Positions 26,001 to 36,700 of a DNA stretch of 64,000 nt are shown here, piece by piece. Under the pieces are notes generated by a model, which saw only the letters and a list, made by a program, of their open reading frames with translations, made no database searches and was not told the DNA's origin. Numbering within the stretch: the first letter of the stretch is position 1; the number at the start of each line of letters is the position of its first letter. Position numbers and translations under genes: made by a program. This stretch comes from Giardia muris. Its lineage: Eukaryota; Fornicata; Diplomonadida; Hexamitidae. The DNA lies in contig CM016925.1 in assembly GCA_006247105.1 (NCBI GenBank), positions 2,170,001 through 2,234,000 on the forward strand, given 5' to 3'.

Positions 26001-29000
26001 AACGCCGAAGTGGATAGTAAATTGCTGAGACTGGATCGACCTCGAGAAGGTTTGGAGAAATTTTCTGCCTCTCGGAGGGTACTCCGAGCAAGAAAAGAGA
26101 GAGTAGGTCATCAACACCGTATTCATGGGCCTGATAGCATGAGGTTAGGACGCTAAGGAAGTTGTCCGCACAACTATCCGAATGCACGAAACTATGGGCG
26201 AGGCGTCCGAGAACCTCACGTACGTTACACGAAGAGCTGATGGCAGACGTGAAGGTCGCCGTCGTGAGCACCTTCCGCATGTTTATAAGCGCGTACTTTG
26301 CCGCCTGATGCACGCTCGAGCCGGTAAAGCGATCGAAAAGACTAAGAAGCAACGTGAGCATCGATGTATTTCCGGTACGGACGGCAGAGGCTCCCCCAGC
26401 GTTGTATATCGCCTTCTGGTTTTGAGGTGTGTAGCATCCGGGAAGGTCTCCGAAGTAAGGGCACTGGACGCGTGTGTCTGCGAAGAGCTTTGCAGAGTTC
26501 ATGAGGTGAGGGAGTTGTTCTGAAAAGAGCTCGGCAAGGGTGAACATTCTTGACGCGAATAGAACACAAAGGGCGACAGACTGCTCAGACGCCGGAAGAG
26601 GGGTCTCGATGAGCGGCGTCTGGCTTCCTGGAACGACCGTATATATGTACTGGCCATAAAGCGCAGCCATTGTAGCTCGCTTGATGAAGGACGCCAGGAT
26701 TGGCAGGAAATCCTTGTCGACAATGAGAATTTCGATAATTGCTTGTGCTAGGTCGATGAAGTTGTCTAGAATCGGTGTCTCCTGTGCACTTGCTATGAGG
26801 TCATCCCACGTCGCCCCCAGCGTTGAACGAAGACAGATGCTAAAAAGGTGCAGAATGGAAACGAAGAGGTGAAGAGTATGACTCTGTTGAATGTGATGGC
26901 CAAGAAGATCGGCGTAATGCTTGTTTGTGGCGACCTCAATGAAGGCCTGATTCAGCTGGGTGATGACAACGAGTTCAGTCTGCCGCGCAACAGTCGTGAC
27001 GGAAGGAGTCATATAACGAACTCTGGCTTTATTGTAGATACAAAGCGAAGACGAGAGATAGGAAGACAGAAGATCCAGGTATGCTGCCTTGCACGAGAGA
27101 AGCGAGGAGTTGATTAATGAGGTAAGTGCATCTTCTAGATTATGGAGATGCTGTTCCACTTCATTTGAAAGGCTTGGGCGAGTGGCTTCGAACAATGGAC
27201 CCGCCTGGAAGGCGACTTCAGTCAGAGCAGAAGCCATTGAAGAGGCGCCTTCAAGAGCCTCAGATGCTGTAAAACCTCCAAGGAAGAGAAGAGAGTCAAT
27301 CCCATTGGAGTGTGCAAGGAGCTTTAGGGTGGCCTCGAGTAATCTTAAGTATCGAAGTCCTGTGGCGTTCTCAATGATTCCGTTGAACTTCGGGTTACGT
27401 AAGGTATGATCTGGGGCAACGCTTACCGAGGACGAGATCCGTAGGAGCAAGAAGAACGCGATCTGGGCGGTTGTGGATGGGTTGACCATATATTGCGAGA
27501 GGACTAAGATGGTCTGCTCAAGAACTATAAGATTATAAAGACTCATCTCAGTAAGCGGCTTGACAGTGGATATGACCGAGACTATGAACGACTCTATATT
27601 GGTCGTCAGAAGCTGTGGGAGGTAACCTACGGCGTCTCGGTCTGTGATGACGTCCCGTGCCGTCAGGAGATAGGAGTCGTCATTGATCCTAGCAGGAAGG
27701 CTTGTTGGCCCTCGAGCAGCCTCCGTTAACGCGTTCGTCACAACACCAAAGGCCGTCGTCGTTGCAGTCGCAAGCGTCCTAATACCCGTCGTTTGTAGCT
27801 GCTCCTTTGGAAACCCACCAATCCCACCGACAAGGGTAAAGACCTTGCTTAGATAATAGATTGAGAATGGACAAGCATATGCTGTAACACAGTCAAACAC
27901 TATCGGGTCTGCGGTCAGACTCGTCGTGGCGACAGCCCCAAACATCGACCCCTGGGCGCCAGCTGTACTTCTATGACGACCGATCAGATCCACAAATGGG
28001 GCCGTTAAATACGGCTCACGTGTGCTTTGAAGGAGAGCATGCATGTGTTCAACTCCATGTTCGGGACAATGGGAAAGTCCTTGTGCGATCGAGAAGGCTC
28101 CAAGAATCTGAGAGGGTGTATCCAGCTCTGCCAGAAGCCAACTGATAATGGTTTGAACTATCCCGTCGCTATTAAGGCCACGATACGCATCATCACCACC
28201 GACTGTGAGCAAGCAACCGATACATGCCATCAGACGCGAACATGAAAGCTCAAGAGAGACTCCCGAGAGCGCGATGCTGACGGATGACTGACCTAAAGCA
28301 TCTGTATCCATCCCTCCGAATCCGGACTGAGCACCGTACATGTGGTTGTACCTGCTTATTCCAACGTTTCTATCGGTGCGACGGACGTCACGCACTCTCC
28401 CAATCTCCTGCCGCTCTCGATGCATACACTCTTCAAGAGCGATGTCGACCAAACGGTAAAACGACTCAGCCTCTCTGAGACGACATTGCTTGACGACAGG
28501 ATCAAGCCAGCTGAATGCGGTCCCAAAAAGCGCACCGATTTTGGTGAAGATGAGTGGGAGCATATCTTCGAAGTCATCATGGACATAGGTGTGGACACAT
28601 TCCGAATGGGGGCCAAGACTCGTCGTGATAAGAGGGAGGGAATGAAGCTGGCGAGTATCTTCATGGCGAGCAAAAAGGGCGATCGCCATGACAGTCAGGC
28701 GCGTGATGATTCCGGCAAACTCTTCGTTCGATAGGACCTGGCGGAGATAATCGTAATACTGCTGCTCATTCTCAACCTGAATCGGAGCATTCCCAACGCC
28801 GGAGTTAATCCTATAGACAAGAAGGCAGATATATGCATATTGTTTAAGGGCAGAGAAGTCAGGGACCGGAAAGTCCGCCAATTGCCGCATACCCCGTGCT
28901 CGCTGGAGATCAAATGTCGCCTCAAGAAAGCTTTCATCGACAAGCTTCTCTGCCAGCTGTCCACGTATGGCATTTAATCGCTCCTCTAAAGAAAGCACGC

Positions 29001-30015
29001 TAGAATTACTGCCACCGGCGGTTGAGTGCACAACTTGTCCAAATGCATTAGTCTGAATGGGGCGAGCGATCATCCTTTGGGGTCCAGCACGAAGCGCTGG
29101 AAGAATATCTCTTGTCCAGACACTATCAACAGCACCTGCAACCGCCATGTTCAAACGCTCCTGTGGAAACCTTGGTAGAAAGTTGCTAAGAGCCATATGA
29201 AGCCAGAAAAGAGAGGCCTGAATGCTCGGCCCTGCATGCACTTCTAGTAGTGTTAAGATATCCACCACATGTAGTTCACGGCTCGGTCTGGTCTCTGGCA
29301 TTTGAATGTCATCCTGACAGTACATCACTGATAAGATGTATGCCAAAGAGACGATGTGTAAGGCGGCAGTCATTGAGCTGAGAATAGGGGTGATGAGCCG
29401 TGGGAAGTTGTATGCGCATTCACGAACTGTGACTAAAAGGTTCTCAATCGTGTTAGCAAGCAGCTCGCAACACGTACAGAAGGCAGTTGGAACCTCAATG
29501 ATCTCGGCAATGCAAAAGAGGACGAGAGCCACGTGCTGACAATCCGCCGCAGCCAGCTGGGCCGTCAATAACTTCTCTGGTGTGCTTGACGCAAAGTTCT
29601 GGGCATTTAGGCCTATGGCTTGGTTATCGATGAAACTCCTAAGGCTATCAACCAGATGGGTATGCAACCCATCTGCCAAAAGCCTTCGTACGTGGCCTTT
29701 AAGAGCGAACGCCTCAGTTGTTTGGTTAGCAGCCTCGAGTCTTTTGATCGTCTTGGTGAGGAGAAGTACCGTCCTATGAGCGGAGGCGCGCGTGTTGAAG
29801 AGGAGTACATAAGGAACGCACGCGTTGTCAAGCGATGAGGCCTGATGGTATGGTTTCACGCCGTCAGGGATCTGTTGGGGTACAGGGGCTCTGAGGTCCC
29901 GTTTAACAAGGTCCACGATTCCATCAAGGCGTGTGATATCCACTTCGAGCTGTGGAAGCCCCACGCTCCGTAAGATGGTGAAGAGCTCGTCATACGAGAG
30001 TTCTACCTGAGCCAT
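23035..30015 (-). CDS. Very large helical protein, 2326 aa, unrecognised (possible alpha-solenoid)
   Basis: A single uninterrupted frame from an ATG at 30015. The protein is Leu/Ala/Ile-rich and seems almost wholly helical, with amphipathic helices but no coiled coil, signal peptide, nucleotide-binding loop or zinc site that I can see. This composition fits a long alpha-solenoid. A scaffold nucleoporin of the Nup205/Nup188 class (about 1700-2000 residues in other eukaryotes) is one candidate, given size and composition. HEAT-type ligase or transport scaffolds are alternatives. None of these is supported by a motif. Its stop lies 42 bp before the ANK-RING start, and it follows the 30044-30760 gene on the same strand after 28 bp. 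Confidence 0.85.
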   Translation of the reverse strand: MAQVELSYDELFTILRSVGLPQLEVDITRLDGIVDLVKRDLRAPVPQQIPDGVKPYHQASSLDNACVPYVLLFNTRASAHRTVLLLTKTIKRLEAANQTTEAFALKGHVRRLLADGLHTHLVDSLRSFIDNQAIGLNAQNFASSTPEKLLTAQLAAADCQHVALVLFCIAEIIEVPTAFCTCCELLANTIENLLVTVRECAYNFPRLITPILSSMTAALHIVSLAYILSVMYCQDDIQMPETRPSRELHVVDILTLLEVHAGPSIQASLFWLHMALSNFLPRFPQERLNMAVAGAVDSVWTRDILPALRAGPQRMIARPIQTNAFGQVVHSTAGGSNSSVLSLEERLNAIRGQLAEKLVDESFLEATFDLQRARGMRQLADFPVPDFSALKQYAYICLLVYRINSGVGNAPIQVENEQQYYDYLRQVLSNEEFAGIITRLTVMAIALFARHEDTRQLHSLPLITTSLGPHSECVHTYVHDDFEDMLPLIFTKIGALFGTAFSWLDPVVKQCRLREAESFYRLVDIALEECMHRERQEIGRVRDVRRTDRNVGISRYNHMYGAQSGFGGMDTDALGQSSVSIALSGVSLELSCSRLMACIGCLLTVGGDDAYRGLNSDGIVQTIISWLLAELDTPSQILGAFSIAQGLSHCPEHGVEHMHALLQSTREPYLTAPFVDLIGRHRSTAGAQGSMFGAVATTSLTADPIVFDCVTAYACPFSIYYLSKVFTLVGGIGGFPKEQLQTTGIRTLATATTTAFGVVTNALTEAARGPTSLPARINDDSYLLTARDVITDRDAVGYLPQLLTTNIESFIVSVISTVKPLTEMSLYNLIVLEQTILVLSQYMVNPSTTAQIAFFLLLRISSSVSVAPDHTLRNPKFNGIIENATGLRYLRLLEATLKLLAHSNGIDSLLFLGGFTASEALEGASSMASALTEVAFQAGPLFEATRPSLSNEVEQHLHNLEDALTSLINSSLLSCKAAYLDLLSSYLSSSLCIYNKARVRYMTPSVTTVARQTELVVITQLNQAFIEVATNKHYADLLGHHIQQSHTLHLFVSILHLFSICLRSTLGATWDDLIASAQETPILDNFIDLAQAIIEILIVDKDFLPILASFIKRATMAALYGQYIYTVVPGSQTPLIETPLPASEQSVALCVLFASRMFTLAELFSEQLPHLMNSAKLFADTRVQCPYFGDLPGCYTPQNQKAIYNAGGASAVRTGNTSMLTLLLSLFDRFTGSSVHQAAKYALINMRKVLTTATFTSAISSSCNVREVLGRLAHSFVHSDSCADNFLSVLTSCYQAHEYGVDDLLSLFLLGVPSERQKISPNLLEVDPVSAIYYPLRRLHRDEHNQLWLIPSVVEQSYLLLSMFLECMYSDGGDPRSKLAITLISDLESYLEKHRRREFFLDTYEKTLRIVRLLGERQAYYTEEAMDSDTLLELTTQIHEVLFAVAACLRLLTVFIFIAFRSQICSDESLANFIATLFGTVVSMVCWPGNREDDLNKFIDHMPQPDRALLDRLRNPENFDKLSDETVGTIASMAAVTFDKDEDVEDAGLKELIVLIMGIVATSPRPQLSDLSRQAMTKALWNLTGSELRLHQMVSLTQLGTQVLLMPISSAQRERIMQDATLVNASACVSEAFTAVIDNFSNLLNETYTTLHKGVKDRKLANCGTRLPATAIFNGYIAASTFSLSYYVNPEDMEMQHLTPEVLNGMLLSINLSASFVRLQLNNKGFFGAAFVPQVCFRWLYVPLRVLANLAAEDNDFALQQGFSTVSSVLQAICYIIRAYETNYSFVIDLLTYFKEGLKIQAYFTDAIRLALSLIEVAGTSLHMTTVTDYLGHTAIAFLQNFVELVDALSLAIKHFQDMKIFFDGFFGQLITQNIIGILFRCILGIGMSLFAPLRAAGTTNSISQAILLASDASVRASGQRSSPLTSGAGYDIPLPNVLFIRGLLLATARYIGYGDVAGLEKHTLQLLEQGNGWLELLQLLTLNTQVAADDVTAYFVELQNAKRTDGDTFFTEVMDTNMPGSLSSSYQYEMAGRSPFYRIHIVGHSFLTLLVSTLQGPIHAQHTMAASTTVRGLVTNATFAKALIQTLENGSILQMLNDSIPGYVSLRQSPLPLILSSIFGEVEKAVTVLLSSNVITEEVISQVSRVLYFISEVLPRAVPSRKVLMDTRVTYIPLSVTAILPALSISISILVEYLITKTSPLLDAKNPAALLSLVRDVGGSVLPLVDSLLNVLVTHEDIDKLNDCICEQCINKLIYLSLFILHPDYSLIIDKVYSGDAATRPNVGFITLSGVLDSICKSLQGIQTESAERLTWMIEAIRRCQPREY

Positions 30016-30042
30016 CTAGATTTTAGGTTGGTCAAGTGAGTC

Positions 30043-30048
30043 TTTACT
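30043..30048 (-). promoter_or_regulatory. AGTAAA polyadenylation signal overlapping the stop codon
   Basis: On the minus strand the TAA stop of the 30044-30760 gene lies inside AGTAAA. Confidence 0.55.
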
Positions 30049-30760
30049 CGGATGTAGTGGGCCCGTCATCTGCCTCTAGCTCACTTAGTTCTGCCACTCC
30101 TGGAAACTCAGTGGCGAGGTCAGTAAGTCCTTCAAGAGAGACCCTTGGACGAGTAGACCTGGACCTAGCTAGCGTGGGGTCAGGGGGTGGTGCCATCATA
30201 CGCGTTTTCTGCCTAAGAGCTTGTTCCATCGTAAGAGGTCGAAGGGCCGGAGGAAATATGAGGCGTGCAATTGGGCGTACAAGGCGTTGAATGACAGCAT
30301 GGGCGAAGACTGACGAGACATTCCCGGGTGTGTATGTCCTTGCCCCACTAAAGAGATTCATCATCTTCGCCATAAGGGAATCGCGGATCGGAATGTGGCA
30401 GATGACGCTATCGTCACGTAGGAGAGAGAAGAAGGTCCTCGTGATGAAGTTAGGGATGAAGGATAGCCAAGGTAGAAAGCCTGGCTCATCTTGAGGCTTC
30501 AAGAGAATATCGAAGAAGATGTTCTCCTGCGCCGTGTAGTACTTTTTCAGGACCTTCTGCTCACGTGAACCCTCAGGTAAGCTCTTCAAGGACTTCTCGA
30601 TTCGAGTAAGATAAGCTTGTTGATTGGATGCTTCAGTACGATGAGTGCTACGCACCCAGGCAATCGCAAGCTCCGCTCCTACGACTAGACAGATCAGGAA
30701 TGCGATGTTCTGCTTGTAGATGGGGGGTTGCGACTCCCACCAGACACCGATGAAACTCAT
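30044..30760 (-). CDS. Small membrane protein, possibly TMCO1/EMC3-like (Oxa1 superfamily)
   Basis: 238 residues. A hydrophobic segment at about 19-36 (IAFLICLVVGAELAIAW) is followed by a charged helical stretch (about 46-82, RIEKSLKSLPEG...KVLKKYY). A second hydrophobic segment lies at about 92-113 and a third amphipathic one around 145-168, and a Ser/Pro-rich tail closes the protein. One membrane helix, a cytosolic coiled coil, and then a pair of membrane helices with a VIxxIP turn resembles TMCO1, an ER insertase or translocon-associated member of the Oxa1 superfamily. The match is by topology and a few residues only, so it is tentative. Its ATG is 6 bp from that of the divergent dynein-like gene. 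Confidence 0.8.
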   Translation of the reverse strand: MSFIGVWWESQPPIYKQNIAFLICLVVGAELAIAWVRSTHRTEASNQQAYLTRIEKSLKSLPEGSREQKVLKKYYTAQENIFFDILLKPQDEPGFLPWLSFIPNFITRTFFSLLRDDSVICHIPIRDSLMAKMMNLFSGARTYTPGNVSSVFAHAVIQRLVRPIARLIFPPALRPLTMEQALRQKTRMMAPPPDPTLARSRSTRPRVSLEGLTDLATEFPGVAELSELEADDGPTTSE

Positions 30761-30766
30761 TTTCGG
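30761..30766. promoter_or_regulatory. 6-bp head-to-head intergenic spacer
   Basis: Only TTTCGG separates the two divergent ATGs. On the minus strand the reading is CCGAAAATG, an A-rich initiator for the membrane protein. The dynein-like gene has no A-rich tract directly before its ATG. Confidence 0.5.
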
Positions 30767-33700
30767 ATGACAACGTTGAACATTCCTCGAAGCTTAAAGC
30801 AGTTCCAGACAGATAAGGGGGCGAGCCTCCGCACGTTTAGTCCGACCCGCGCCCGCTCCACGGCGTCCTACTTGGACTCGATGGCTCGTCTCACCAAGGT
30901 GGATAGGGCCCGTGCTTCCGTCCCTCATATCCTTCCTTCGATCGATAGCCTTGTGGAGGCACGCAAGCATGAAGATAAGAGTGCGGCCGTGATGGAGAGA
31001 CTGGGCGAGGTCATGCAGCTTTCTCCAGTCCGTGCTACCGATAGAAAGGAAGTCACCGCCACCTTCTTACTTGAACAGATCATATCCAGCCATGCGGAGA
31101 TATGTAAGGGTAAGGGTTATGCTAAACCAGGCTTCGGGTCTGCCCCTGAGGCATGGCATGAAGTTGAGATCCTTGGGGTTTCTGATGATGCTTTCCGGGT
31201 CCTCTTTCCACAGTTCGACCTTCTAAAGCAAGCCAAGATAAGTTCCATCATCGTCAAGGAACTACAGGTACGGAATTTTCCATACGACCTTCAATCGCAA
31301 CTCGAGAATATGAGTGAGCCTTCAGAGCCGCCACGCCCTTCATATATGCGAGAGGAGATGGAGGAGTTACTACGTCTATCCCTTTCGCTTTCGGAACCTT
31401 CCATCTTCCAACAGAGATCCCGACGGACTAGAGGTTCTACTTCTAAGCAAGCGACCCATACCGCAATCCCGCTTGATCTAGACTCCTTCCACCTCCCCGT
31501 CTCCCTTAACTTATCGATCTCAGAAGAGACGAGTGAGACAATTGACCTGGCTGGGACAAACACCGGATTCCCTTTCAATGACCCACCCATCTTGAAGCCT
31601 TTATTATTGCAGAAGGAAGACTCTCGTCCCACCTCTCCGGCCAAAAAGCCACGCTTTTCAGACCAGCCCGAATGTAGCGACCTGAGTATCGCCTCGTTAT
31701 ATCCTGACCGTCGAAATCTTAAGGTACTCGACTTTGATAAGTTCTTCGGTGGCCCCACACTACCAAACGAGAAGTATGAGCTCTCTTCTGGTGCCTCCTT
31801 CTCCCGCCTTGGAAACGAGGAATCTGCCGTCTTCGCTTCCACATTAGCGACAAATGCCCTTCAGAACTTCCGAGGCACCGCAGCAAGCGAAGACTCTAGT
31901 GCCTTCATCCAAGAGAGCTTCGATGTCCGTAGTACAATTGAAATTCTCAAGAACAAACCATCAACTGGCAGTGTCGTGCGGAACAAAGAGCCTTCTACGC
32001 GTCGTTCTTCGACTCCTGTCTACCAAAACGTTGTCAAAGAGCCGGACCTAGTCTATGTCGACAAGAACGGGCAACTAGTCACCGCTCCCGTGACAAGCAA
32101 GTTCGTCCATGCTTTCTCCAGTATTCAGTTCTATCAACGCGTCAAGCAGGACTTTGACAAGGCGATCGAACGGCTTGCCGAGCTGGCCTACGAGCTGCAG
32201 ACGCAGAACCGGCCTTACCTCGACTTTCTTAGCGTTGCGTTCATCGGGAAAACTCTCTTTTATACATCCCACCTTCAGCTCGATCGTGAGTTCAGCTTCG
32301 ATTGCGTCTCAGAAATACGGGAACGCGTTCTCCGACAGAAGAATAAGGACCGTGAGAAGCAGCTTTACGCCAAGATGCTCAACGAGATAGTTCAGAAAAA
32401 CGCTGAGAAAGGCTCTTATAAGCCTCCACAGAAAGGGGCCATAGAGTCAAAGAAGGATGATGCTGAACATGAGAAGTACATCCTTGAACTACTTCGTCTC
32501 GAGCGCAGACGCGAAGAGCAGTATAATGAGTTCGAAAAGCTCATGCTTACGCACAACCAAGCTCGTTCCGCGGCAACCGAGCTATGTCTAAGCGCAATTG
32601 AGAAGAGCCGCCCAGCAATGATGGAGATATGTAAGAATGCTCCCCGTGGCTTCGACGCACAAGGCTACCTTGCCCTACTCCATAGAGACTACGTGATGCA
32701 TGCGACGACGACTGACTTCAAGATCGCAATCATTGCACAAGCAGAGCGTGATCCGAAGCATGAGCTTCATTGGTGTAGTCGCCAATTGTTTAGCTTTCTC
32801 AATGATACGGGCGCCAAATTCCGCCAATACACGGTCCCTGAATATGATGAGCAGCGGAGAAAGCGTTTTCTTCAGGCACGGACGGAGCTCGAAGCGAAGC
32901 GTACTCTCTTCTGCGACGAGGAGTATTCACCAATGTACCGGAAGATCTTGGGGATTCTTCATGACCACTTGAGATACCTTGTCTTCACCCCTCAACTATT
33001 AGCGAAGGATACCTCCTTCTTCGTCCCTCGTATCAGCGAGCACCTGTTCTCCAACATGGTGTTTCAGGCAGATCTAAGCGAGCTTCAAACTCCGGTCCGT
33101 GTCGACCCGCAACAAGCAACCCTCTCATTCTCAGGGATTCATCATGAGACGACCCCACTTCACTTCAACACGGACTACAAGCCACGGAATGCGTATGAAT
33201 GGATGCGCTTGAAGTATTGGGAGCTTCAGAATGACATTGAGAAGCGGGTCTGCGAGCGGCGCGAGCAGTCTACTCATCAGACCGAGGTGACACTGGCAGC
33301 CTTAGTCGCAAAGCGGGTCGAAGGGAATGTACAGAGCGCAGATTTATCCGCGCTCCTCTTCAAGACGCCAGACCCGTCGGATGGGAACTTTCTTCGGAAA
33401 CTTAGCCTTCATCTCACTAATTGCTTCGTCCTCCTTTACGAAGTTATTTTCCCATATATCCAAGAGATCGTGATCATCGCCTTCTCTGATATCGTCTTCC
33501 AACGTACACACACGCTCATCCGCAAATATTGCGCCGTAACGGGCGAGGCAGAGGCTTCTCTCGACCCAAATCTCGTCTTTTCCTTTCAAACCCAGGCACA
33601 CGACGAGAATAAGGAGCGTTTCCATTTCCTTCTGAAGCGTATCGAGGTCATGGTCTTCTCGGCCGTCTATCGCCACATCAACGAGATCGTCTTCCCTCAA

Positions 33701-36700
33701 TGGACAGTGTTTATCCTCCTGCTCTTTCATGGCATCGACCGTGACATGAGCACCTACAACTATTCGGGAGCACTCGTTAACTACGCCAATATCCTTCGGG
33801 TTTCTCGCTTCGATGCGCGTCAGATCGCAGAGCTGAAAAAGGACTATCAAGCTTCGGAATGTTCAACTTCTGTCGAGCCCTCAGATGTAGCATCCGTCGC
33901 CTGCTTCAGCTTCTTCCAGACCGGTTTCTTCCTCGCTATCAAGCTTCCTGCTAAGCCTCCGGCCTTCATGCGACAGCTTGACGAACTCGTCGAGGTCAAC
34001 GAAGAATTGGCTGCTGTTGCCCTAAAGGTGATCGCAGGAGAACTGGCCTCACCTACGAAGAAGGATTCCGATGATGTGCCTCGGATCAATCGGAAGCGAC
34101 CATTACGTCTCTTCGAGTCTCCCGAGGTCTTAGCATTAAGCCTTGCACGCGTCCGCATCGTTGCAGATCTTCATGACTTCCTTCGAGCACAACCAACAGA
34201 CCTCTACTTCGTTCGTGCCATTGTTGATGGGATTCTACGTCTAAATAAGGAACAGGACGTTTCCTTCCGGATGACAGAGGAGAACGTTCGTAGTATCCTC
34301 TCCTTGCTCAATTGTGCCGAGTGCGCCCTCGAGGGAGTCTATGATAACCGTGGGCGCCTAACGAACGTCCTCTTCATCCCGGACTCGAATGAGATCTTCA
34401 TCAACCTACCCATGTTCATCTTCGACCTCATCGATTTCTTTTACTCATACCCTATCTTCGTCGACAACCTATTCCGAGAGGTGACGGTCGACGGGTCGCA
34501 GGTGGGAACAGTCCCAAGCATCCCTACCAACGTCGACATGATTGGGACGCTTGAGACGGACCTTGTCAAGTTCTTCTCAAGCGATGATACAGTCATCCAC
34601 CTCCTTGATGAGGCTGCGAATCCGAATCCGGACCTTATCATTCGTTCAGCGACTGATGTTATGGCGGATATCATGGAGATGATTGTATCGCCACCGAAGA
34701 CGCTTTGTGCGAAGAAACGCCCAGTCACGCGAGATATCTCATCAAGGGAGACCACGGGATCGAGTCTTGGAGGGACTCTACGCCGTTCGGTTCGGACACG
34801 TCAAGCTGAGTTATCATATCTGATCTTGAATGACCCGAAGAGTGGGGCTATTGACATCACGGGAAGTCAGGATATAAATACGCTCGCCAATATCAACTTC
34901 GACCTCCGGACGCGAGTAACATCGTATTCGCAATATGTGTCACAGTTTTTCGACAATCATGGGAGGGCTGACACGTCAGCCTTCAAGTCACGTCGTTGTA
35001 ATAGGTTACATTTTGATCCCCCCTACATGACTTATCGGCTAATTGGTTTGACCAAGTCTGCTGCACTCAACCTCAAGCGTTTTCTAGATCTACTGACGCA
35101 GTTTCTGAGCTCCTACATGCACGACATCCTCCATACGACGGACTTCCTTCTCGATCTTGGAAATATTCTACCAGCGCAAATTGTTAGTTCAAACTGGCAA
35201 GTAGAAAGTGCTATCAACCGTCTAGGAACTCGGATCTCCGAGTACTATAGCGAGCACCCTACAGTTACCGAGACCCACTTCCCCTTCCAAGCCGAGGCCC
35301 AAATGATTTCCGAAGTCATTCGCGCCGATGCCGTTTACTCTGCCTTGACAAATGACTACGTGGCGGGCTCTGCCCCGCCCCAGGCCATTCTTAACGAGAT
35401 CACATCCTGCGCAGACCCCAAAACCCTCATGTCGCGGACGCTCCTAGCGATGTACAACACATACGATGGCTACTGGTGCCTTACTATCGTCCCTTCCACG
35501 TGTCAGTTTGGAACCTTCAATATCATCATCGGAGAGGTTCTTTCACATCTCCGACGCCTCTATGAAACGACGTTTAACCTTCTTTGTGACCGGGTTGATG
35601 ATTATATGTTCCTTGCTGGACGGGTTGCAAGACGGTGTGTAGACGTGCTTCAGGCCGAATTTGCCTCGGCTACGGTCCACTCTGTCTCAGATATGGGCTC
35701 TTCCTTTACACTTTATCGGGCCTTCGTTCGTTCTCTTTCGCTTTGGCGTGAGTATTTTGATGCAATGCGTAGCACGGAGCATTACCTCTGCGAAATGCCA
35801 GCCATCCCCAGGGTTCATCGCACCTATGGTCATGTCTTACAATATCGCGTGGAAGCCTCTCGTTCGCTTTTCAGTAACCAAACGTTCTTACCTAAGATGG
35901 GAGCGCTTCTCAATCGTTCCCATCGCACCCTCATTGATGCTTTATCCCAACTCGACGCCTGGATCGTCCAAGTTCTCGACCGTATCTATCCGCGAATAGT
36001 CGAGATGCTTTCCTTGACGGACTCTGACAAGCAGACGTGTGACACCGTTCCAAGCGCCTTCCAGGCCAAGTTTAGCAACAGCATTTGCAAGAATATTGCG
36101 TTTCCGGCCGGGATCGAGCTGACCTTTGATAGCTCGACTGAATTCTCAATGCTTAGCATGTTCTCGAAGATCTGGTCCGAAATCGGGTTACCTTTCCTCT
36201 CCAAAAGGTGCTATTCGGATGTCCGCGCCTATATTCAGAAGAATAGGACGGATTGTAAGACGATTCAGCCCTTCCAATTATTTGAACGTCCTTCCGCCTT
36301 CCATGCAATGCACATCTCCACCACCTTCATCGAGCTCGACGATCTCATCATCCGACTTCTCGAGTTTCAGCGACAGATCAACTATTTTCGACGTGAGGCC
36401 TTGGGTCTCACAAAAGGACATTATAAGGACCTGACCGGAGAGGAACTTTTTCATGAGCTTGAGAAAGAAGGTGAGTTTGGATATATTGATCAGGTTGACA
36501 TCGTATCGCTTGGAACGGAAGCTGATATGGATGCACTTCGGGATCATTCCCCATTGAAGACACTTAACCCTGAAGAGCCGCAATATACTGGTTTTCTCCA
36601 ACGGAAAATCGCCTATTATCGTGGTTTCCTTTGCCCAGGTGTTCAGCTTCCTTGCACACCCAAGAACCTTCAAATCTTATTAAGCGAGGTTCCTTATCAG

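Noticed and set aside
30038..30050. Partial resemblance to the 12-nt ncRNA/trans-intron processing motif (TCCTTTACTCAA)
   Set aside because: Only about 8 of 12 bases fit, and the core is explained by the minus-strand AGTAAA around a stop codon.
30728..30766. Upstream in-frame extension of the dynein-like protein
   Set aside because: It would begin at TTG, and the first in-frame ATG is at 30767. The extension overlaps the start of the divergent membrane protein gene.
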